Under the pieces are notes generated by a model. That model worked only from the letters and a program-made list of their open reading frames with translations. It was not told where the DNA came from and made no database searches. From NCBI GenBank assembly GCA_022836615.1, contig MU405236.1:62001-126000 (forward strand): DNA of 64,000 bases. Direction: 5' to 3'. Below are positions 56,690 through 64,000 of this stretch, one piece after another. Source of the DNA: Annulohypoxylon bovei var. microspora (Eukaryota > Ascomycota > Sordariomycetes > Xylariales > Hypoxylaceae). The first letter of the stretch is position 1. Each line of letters begins with the position of its first letter. Position numbers and translations under genes: made by a program.

Positions 56690-58660
56690 TTAGTATGCAA
56701 CCTGCGAATTAAGCCCAGCCAATTCTCTGTCGAAGTTCTTGTGCTGCGAAATTTGGAATAAGAGTTTCTCCAGAAATCCCATCCCTTCCTTGGCGATGGT
56801 GACGGTCTCTCGCAAGCTGTCAGGAGATACTTTACTCCATGTCACAACACCATACGACTCGACCGCCTGGTCCGTCGTCAAAACCTGGATCTCCGGTAGC
56901 GCGAAAGCTAGCTTAAATAGTTCAACAGTTTCTCCGGTGCCACCGATCGCTTTGAGATGCCCGAATGCCTCGCGAAGCCAATGAAGAGCACGTCCACTCT
57001 TGGAAAGCGTCTTGATCGACTCCACCCCGCCAGGAACGAATATTGCGTCAAACATGGTAGATCGCATACCCTCAAGGTGGTGGTCGGGTTGGACACCACT
57101 ACCGGCTGTCTTCGATGCGTCAGCTGGGAATATCTCAGAGCGACGCGGACCAATCATAAAAGAGAGGGCGCTAGAAGCCTTTATAGCGGCTTTCACAGCG
57201 CTGTAGGCTGTGTTGTCGAAACCATCTGCTATAATGATAGCAATTCGGCGGCTAGTAATGGTCGGTTTAGTCGGCTGAAACTCAAGCTGGCTTAACTTGC
57301 TAGCCTTCTTGCCGTGGTTTGTTTTTGTCTGCTCCTGAGGTTTAGTTCCTCCGACTAACTCGGCAACGGTCTGAGCGAGCCCTAGATCAATATCCGCCAG
57401 TCGTTGGGACATGCGCGCGTACACGACAGGGTCATCGCAGTGATCCAATTCGAATGAGAAAGCAGCCGCAGGGTGACTCTTTTCCGGCTCCGACAAACTG
57501 TTATAGAAAAGCTGGACCTGGTTGTAGTGCTCTCTGAACTTGACACTCTTAGTTCGCGCCTTGATGCCTTGAACATCGAAAGGCGGTTCTGGATAAGCCC
57601 CCTCCTGTGCACTTGCGGGTGGTCGTGCCTCGAATCTGTTAGGCCAATAGTTGACCTGTCCTTTAGTAATTGTGTGTCTACCTTGACCGTCACGGTTGAA
57701 GTTCACAACAGGGCAAATTGGTTTGTTAATGGAGAGTTCTTGCCAGTTGGTTCCGAGACGGGACAACTGCGTGTCAAAGTAGCTGAAGCTGCGCCCTTGT
57801 AGAAGAGGGTCATCTGAGTGAGCAATTCCCGGAACCATATGGGATGTGCAAAATGCGACCTGCTCAGTCTAAGGGAAGTACTCGTCAACGTTTTTGTTGC
57901 GTTCGAGCTCTCCAATGTACCGGACCGGTACCAGATCCTCAGGCCAAACTTTCGTCGCGTCGAGAATGTCAAATTCAAAGTCGTGCTCATTAGATTCGGG
58001 GATCACTTGGATGCCAAACTTCCACTTCGGATAGGCACCATTGTCTATTGCTTCATACAAATCCTTGCGGTGGAAGTCCGGATCCTGCCCTGCCAGTTTC
58101 AACGCCTCATCCCAGACGAAGGAATGGAACTTGACGAAATGACATTCCCCCTTCTTGTTGACCAAGACGAATGTGTTGACGCCAAAGCCTTGCATCATGC
58201 GATACGAGCGAGGGATTGCTTGATCGGACATTGTCCACATGAACATATGAGTGGCCTCAGTATGCATAAATACAAAATCCCAGAAATTGTTGTGAGCGGA
58301 CTGGCCCTGCAGAACCTCGTTGTGAGGCTCGGGTTTCACGGCATGGATTATATCGGGAAACTTAATGGAATCCTGAATAAAAAAGACAGGAATGTTGTTC
58401 CCGACAATATCCCAATTGCCCTCCTGAGTGTAGAATTTGACGGCGAAGCCACGCACATCTCGTACAGTATCTGCGCTGCCACGCGAACCCTGCACTGTAG
58501 AAAACCGAACGAAGACGGGGGTCTCTCGAGAAGTATCGGTGAGCACTCCCGCAGTCATCAAGTCTTCGGCGCTCTCGAACAAGCGGAAGTTGCCGAAGGC
58601 GCCAGCTCCCCGTGCATGAACCACCCGTTCGGGGATACGTTCATGATCAAACCGGTGGAT
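56690..58660 (-). pseudogene. Large-subunit catalase pseudogene
   Basis: One continuous minus-strand frame from an acceptor-like site (exon from 58660) encodes a clade-2 catalase: HRFDHERIPERVVHARGAGA with the distal heme histidine, VRFSTVQGSRGSADTVRDV, the proximal heme ligand block RSFSYFDTQLSRLG, and the C-terminal flavodoxin/DJ-1-like domain (RRIAIIIADGFDN, FVPGGVESIKTL). An in-frame TAG at 57869-57871 interrupts it between EYFP and TEQVAFCTSH, about codon 264, with no splice sites to remove it. The N-terminal 70-80 residues expected before HFDHER were not found; the foldback element at 58684 lies immediately upstream. Both defects point to loss of function. All other active-site residues are intact, so inactivation looks recent, and a sequencing error at the TAG should be excluded. 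Confidence 0.85.
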
Positions 58661-58683
58661 CTATCTATATTAATAACACGGGC

Positions 58684-58885
58684 AGAATGGAGTCAGATTA
58701 AGTGTCCCATGTGCTAATGCTACTGTATTGGACTGGGCATAGAATTATCCCCTGGGTTACACAGCCGGCATGCACAGCGGGCTATAGCATGTGTTAGTTA
58801 CCTATATGGGCAAGTAGGGGATAGTTCTGCACACAGTTCAATACAGTAACATTAGCACATGGGACACTTAATCTGACTCCATTCT
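58684..58885. mobile_element. Foldback MITE next to the catalase pseudogene
   Basis: The 47-base ends (58684-58730 and 58839-58885) are inverted copies with one mismatch, starting agaatggagtcag. The interior is also partly self-complementary (gaattatcccctg against aggggatagttctg), so the whole 202 bases can fold into a hairpin. Imperfect complementarity extends outward (ttaataac left, gttattaa right), so the true ends and target duplication are uncertain. No coding capacity. Confidence 0.8.
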
Positions 58886-59658
58886 TACGGGTTATTAAGT
58901 CTAGGAAGTCTCACCAAAACGCGGCAGGGGCAAGATCAAATGCCGAGAAACCCAAATTATATAATGAAGTAACTTCCCTGCTTTCCAATTCGCCATTTAT
59001 CTCGAGCTTTTTACAAAAAAGTGAGAACGTTGATGTAATACCCAGTATGTACATACCCCAGAGTTTTTATCTCGTCGTATCCCTGTAATCTTGAGGTAGA
59101 CTATTAACTGAATAAGCCAATCACAGAGCTTGTATTAGACTGCGATCGCCGAATTGAGAAAGCTCAGATACTATGGTGGGTCCCAAAGTACCTAGGTACC
59201 TACCTCTTAAGGGGTAGAAACTCGATGACTCGGCACACAGCTGAATGAATTAATTTTTGTGGTAACAACAAGAAATGTTTTTCCTCTCGTATTGCCAAAT
59301 TTCTTGAGTTATCATCCTTCGATTATCCCATCCATTTTTAACAATATCCCCTCACTAGTCCATACTACGACAACTGCGAATAAGGAGATTGTACTAGCAT
59401 AGCTTTAGCCCCTCTTCCCCCTTATGCCCCGCCGAAGCACTTCTTCAGTTCGATCTGCTGTTCAAATACATCAAGCACTAGGTACAATAATGTCATCTAA
59501 AGTTGAAATAAAATTATGATTAAGTCAAGCCCTAAATATTGTCTACCTACATTTCATCAATGTATCTTTTCCCTTCTATTTCCCTTCTATTTCCAAACTC
59601 GTTTTGTGTACGCGGCATATCCAAACTTATACCAGGTTTTATCATTATTTTTGGGCTT
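58886..59658. other. Intergenic, no gene seen
   Basis: This stretch should hold the missing catalase N-terminus if it still existed, but no catalase-like coding was found. A CCTAGG motif lies at 59188-59208. Confidence 0.6.
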
Positions 59659-61029
59659 TTAGTCGTCTAGCGGTGGATAGACTGAATCACTGCTACCAAG
59701 AAATGGAGGCATGAGATTAAAACCCATGAACAGGTCGCTGGACGTGTCCTCCATGTTCAAAACGTTGTTGTTAAACATGTTTCCATCTATGACATCTGGA
59801 GAAAGCCTCGTTGAGGGAGGCATGAGCTCCTGTGATGTATACTCAAATTGATTGAGATTCTGCTCAGGGATCTCATCGGAAGCTTCTGGCTTGCCGACAT
59901 TTTTAACGATCGTTTCTTCTAAGATCTTGGGTAAAGGTGTGTGGCTTGAGAACTCTACTTGCCTTGTGTTGCGTTTAGGCTTCTTCGCCTTCGCCTTCGC
60001 TATTCTACCTCTAACAGCTCTAGTCTTCGTTTGAACACTGCCGTAGGTCTGACCATCCCGATCGACTAGTTCACCATTAACGGCGGTCTTAATCCCTTTC
60101 TGTAAAGCGACATGGACACCAATGGAGTTCTGTAGATCTCGATCGCCATTAAGCTTTCTGTTCACAACCTTTTGCTTCAAGGTGTTAGTCAATTGAGACC
60201 CTCTTCGACTATTAGAGTTATATGAGCTTACGTTGAGTTCTGATTTCGGTCGCCAAGCAAGACGATGCTTGAACGTGTCATCCTTAAAAAGGGATGCAAC
60301 GACATCTTTCGATAACTAACGTTAGCTATTAGTATTGATCAAACAAGTATCTAGATACTTTACAATATACCTTCAGTACACCACAAACAGCATCAAATCT
60401 CTCCATGAACGAGTCGTAAGAGTTACGCAGTGACACTCTAGAGCGGAGATAACCCGGAAGCTTGCACTGTCCTGCTTGAGCATCGCGTATTGACACCTGC
60501 ACTAACATTAGTTCCAACTCGTCATTCAAAGTCGTACACACCTACTAACTAGCAATGGCCAAAGAACCAATTCGAATTCGAGATCTGTATAACTTCTCTC
60601 TTGGATTTGCTTGAGACTTCGCGATCCTTCTGGTTCTAATATCTTGCTACAGTCCTGGGTCGCTTCAAACAACGCTTTGACAAGCTTTTGCTGATTTTCG
60701 GCGTCTAGTGGGAAATCAGAATAATATTCTCCTGGCTTGTTATGCATCTGAAGGTAATGCTTATTGACTTGATGGAAGTCCTCGATGTTTTGTATCCATC
60801 CCTGATAGGTCCCGGTACTTTTACCCATCATTTGTCTCATACCTGATGGAGTCAGCTCGGTAGTTCGCGGACTTTCCGAAAGCAACGTGGAGGCATTTGC
60901 GCTTGTTGATAGTCGACTAACATGGGACGTGGAAGTGAGATGACGGATGTGAGCCATTGAAGAAAGTCCAGAGTCACTGTGGTGAACCATAGACAAGGCG
61001 GGATGAGCAAAACTACCGTAGTGGTCCAT
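59659..61029 (-). CDS. Hypothetical protein, three exons
   Basis: Three exons on the minus strand (60550-61029, 60371-60496, 59659-60315) give 420 residues, all junctions phase 0. Residues 1-65 are Ser/Thr/His-rich. A helical region follows (YQGWIQNIEDFHQVNKHYLQ, then YTDLEFELVLWPLL joined to VSIRDAQAGQCK and SYDSFMERFDAVCGVLK). The C-terminal half is basic, then acidic: a Lys/Arg cluster (GRIAKAKAKKPKRNTRQ) could be a nuclear signal or DNA contact, and the end is Met/Asp-rich (NMEDTSSDLFMGFNLMPPFL), like a transcriptional activation region. I do not recognise a domain. A further intron starting gtaagc near 60238 is possible. Very AT-rich surroundings suggest an isolated, perhaps fast-evolving gene. 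Confidence 0.65.
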
Positions 61030-63915
61030 CGCTAACAGATTCCAAAGACTCTAGTTAGGTACTCTGATTAGTGAAGAGTGACGTTAGCACCTATACCAGT
61101 GTATTAAAAGAGTAGAACAAACGATCGAAGAAATGAATAGATAATCATAATGACGGGGTCTGGTTTAATTATCGAAATACGAAAAATAGTACGATAAAAA
61201 GGAAGGGGATCTAGGTAGAGTTGGCGACGAGTCATACTTAGGGTACAATCGCCTCTGGACCGACTGTGCAATGCAATAACAATTTCTTTTATATACCTCT
61301 AAAAAAGAAGAGCACTCTACTCACCTTATGACTTAGAGTAAATGTAGAACTTTGTTAGTTAATGTCGATGGCCAAGGTCTCTTGATTAATATTACAGATA
61401 AAAAAAGACTGAACACTTGGAGAAGTAGGATTTGTTAAATAAGTTATGAAGATTTAACTGGTAAAGGGGCACAAACTGGCGTGAATCATCCCTAATTGAA
61501 GTCCTACGCAGGAAATCTACACACGGACTCAGAGACTGGGGAGTTTGAATGTTTGTCAATGAGAAATTGCAAGATATGACTAGGAGAAACAATATTATAG
61601 ATATGGATAGTTCAAGAAGCGAGAATGATTAATATGCCCCTCTCCCATGACGAGCGCTATCGTTAAGGTCGATGTCGCCTCATCTACCTCCAAGAGCAAA
61701 CAGGCATTGATATGATTCAGTCCCATGTGTTTTAGAGGCTGTGAAATTCAAGCTTGTCAGTCAAACTAACACGGCTGGGGAGCCTGTTGATTACAGATGA
61801 TGAATTGAAAGCGCGAGTAGGGTTATTTCCGTACAAACTTTTTTACAAGATGGATGGGCCCCTTGCTTGGAATTTTACGAGCTGTAAACAGGTAGTCAGT
61901 CAGTCCGTAAATTTGTATTATGTAGGTACCTAGGTAACCATGCCATAACGGAGACAGTCATGAGTGAAGCGAATAGTAATGGTAGAAGAGCCTTGCAAAA
62001 TTCGAAGTAATAACTTTAGTTTGAAAAAAAACACAAATAGAATTAAAGCGACTACATTCCCTTCAATAGAATATATGAATTATTTATATCAAGATGTTTA
62101 TTTAATCGTGATTAACCCCCATGCGGAAGAATGGAAAGAAAAAAAAAGAATCCATGGAGCAGTATGAGGGAACGGATATTTAAACAACATAGGCGTGATG
62201 TTTGCGAAATGCAACCCATAATGTTTCTTGTTTGAGGTAAGTAGGCATCTAGAATGATGCCATTAGCATACACGAACGAGAATTTCAAAAAGAAGAAAAA
62301 GAAAACATACAACACCACGTATTCGCTGGTCGTCACCGACCCAACTACTGATGCGGCGGTATCAAGCTTATCTATGGGAGAGCGGACGGGATCCCGAGCT
62401 TTCTAGATCCTATGGTCGTATGTGATAATTCGTTATCTTGTTAGAGCTTATATTATCCCCACTCAGGCAATTCGAGAAATCTCTTGAAGCAATCACATTT
62501 TCTCCTTCTAGGTTATTCTTCATTTCCTCATCTCTTCCTTGCTCCATCCCATGATAGCTCGTAGCAAAGCTCACCCTTTCCATCCCACACTTCCCCATGC
62601 TTAGAATACAAGAGAATCACATATCCTTAAGATATAATTAGGGGTTAAAACTATTTTCGCATCGCAATGCGAACGCATAATGTGACATTTTTACCCCTTT
62701 TCGATTCCTATTAAGTTTGTCTTTATTGAATACATGCGTGTTATTGCATAACTATTCGATATATGAATTTCTATATACCTTAATCACATAATATCCTTTT
62801 ACATTTCGGCTTTAATTAATATATATATATATATATATTATAGCAGTATATGTATATAAAGGGATTATGACTCGAGGTATGTTACCTTAATTATAAAATT
62901 ATAATTGGTAAAAAGGAGTGGTATTCTATAACTTCTCTTAATATAAATATATTCGACTATTTGATATTATTGAAATTTGCGAATTGTAGGTAGGTATTCG
63001 ACTTTGTGGTGGTTACCCGAACAGCCCCCGGATAATGCATAGCAAGGTTCGCAGTGTATGAGGAGCTCAATGAGATTCTAAATTTCTGATTGCGTACATT
63101 AAGAAGTGCCATCTCTGGTCTACTTATGCCTAAAGAGATGCTTAAAGAGATGTCTAACGAAGTTGGGCATAGTAAGGAGAAGTCGCCGAGCGGTACCGAT
63201 ATTCCGGTTTCACGGCAAAAGGTCCGATGAATTCGAAACGCCACTACTTACATCCGGGGTCGCCGTCAATCCGGTCGGTGACGTCGAATAAAGAGCCTCA
63301 CGGCCCTTGAGATATAGATTAACAAAGGTATGTAAGTACGTCATCGGTACCAATCCAAATAAACATGTGTAGCCCTTTGTTGTGTTTGCTACTGTTTGAA
63401 CGTGGCAAACAATAGCACAAAGTCCTTGAAAGGGCACTTGGGTTTTCTTAGTAGCAATCATCGACGATCTCTTTGTGCCTTTAAATATAATTATTTAACT
63501 CTTAATATTAGAGTGACGTAATTTTGGGTGTACTACCTAGCTAGTGGTTTTCTTACTGTCAACTGCTTCACAATTAGAAAAATACTCTTAGTAGCATGGA
63601 TTTCGAGAGAATAGTAAAGTTAGAAGTTAATTAGAGGGTATAATGATTCTTGTGCATTGTTTGCAGTAAGATATCAGGATTGTGTCGATTATCAAGGTTA
63701 TCCCGTCACCTAGTCTAGGTCTATGTAGTCTTGGCCTGCTCAGCCAATATCTATCTAGGTAACCAGTTTACGATCAAAATTAAGAAGTCAAGGAAATAGG
63801 TCTAGATCTAAAGCCCCAGTAGCTTGAATTATACTGTGATATTCAAGCAACTAAAATTCTTGTCATATTCGACCAATTGGTATCATTTAGAAGCACTACC
63901 AGTCAATGGAACTCT
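61030..63915. other. Long AT-rich gene-poor region
   Basis: About 2.9 kb with no supported gene. Includes a CCTAGG motif at 61921-61938 and a very AT-rich tract from 62600 to 63000. Small open frames (such as 61964-62167 and 63106-63291) look like chance. Confidence 0.55.
62819..62838. repeat. AT dinucleotide microsatellite
   Basis: About ten uninterrupted AT units inside the AT-rich tract. Confidence 0.9.
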
Positions 63916-64000
63916 TAATTTTCAAGCTCCTCGTGACTTCCAGACTCCTCCTCGCTCTTTTCACTAAGAGCCTTCTCTTGTACCACACCGGCAGGGCCAG
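63916..64000 (-). CDS. C-terminal end of a gene running off the right edge
   Basis: The last 27 codons of a minus-strand frame are visible: GPAGVVQEKALSEKSEEESG, then an acidic end (EELEN) and TAA at 63916-63918. It is GC-richer than the DNA to its left and coding-like, but too short to identify. Confidence 0.5.

Noticed and set aside
1..64000. CRISPR array, rRNA or tRNA genes
   Set aside because: No regularly spaced repeats, no rRNA-like sequence, and no convincing tRNA arms were found by eye; a tRNA scan would be needed to be certain.

Overview
The window is nuclear DNA of a filamentous ascomycete (Pezizomycotina). Genes carry short introns (mostly 50-120 bases) with GT-AG ends and CTAAC/CTGAC branch sites, spacing is generous, and the protein families are typical of plant-associated Sordariomycetes. 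The class is inferred from protein style and from the abundance of intergenic CCTAGG-centred motifs; it was not tested against a database. Most gene models below were rebuilt by joining exons by eye across splice sites and checking that reading phase is kept.

Layout. 1-9 kb: a 5'-truncated GH32 fructan/sucrose enzyme, an ABM-type dimeric barrel protein, a small protein resembling the C-terminal segment of fungal sterol glucosyltransferases, a TauD/TfdA dioxygenase and a divergent mitochondrial carrier. 9.8-14.3 kb: a PXB/DUF3818 protein without a PX domain, a secreted low-complexity repeat protein and a possible tiny membrane protein. 14.3-33 kb is accessory and partly decayed: a cytochrome P450 tail relic, a six-exon secreted GH3 beta-glucosidase, a gene with an in-frame stop, a Fig1-like membrane protein, a secreted PI-PLC-like protein, a MARVEL protein, a 901-bp TIR transposon with a 9-bp target duplication and a nested smaller element, a RING protein, a BAS2-type small secreted protein, and a short-chain dehydrogenase pseudogene. 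33.5-45.3 kb is a conserved core: LysM membrane protein, SET9 histone methyltransferase, mitoribosomal uL14m, RNA polymerase II subunit RPB9, Pin1-type prolyl isomerase, and an LrgA-LrgB fusion transporter. 47.8-64 kb: a five-exon coiled-coil protein, a membrane protein with a CAG/polyglutamine tract, an Egh16-like secreted virulence-family protein, a duplicated-domain DUF7726-like protein, a large-subunit catalase pseudogene abutting a foldback MITE, an unrecognised three-exon gene, and the tail of a gene running off the right edge.

No biosynthetic cluster or defence island is evident. Several secreted products (GH32, GH3, BAS2-like, Egh16-like, repeat protein, PI-PLC-like) fit life on or in plant tissue. 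The most unusual signal is inside RPB9: its first intron is 777 bases, about ten times the local norm, and its first 435 bases stay open in frame with exon 1, coding-like and carrying two extra CxxC pairs. The clearest evolutionary signals are gene decay (catalase, dehydrogenase, P450, one unknown) next to non-autonomous DNA transposons.
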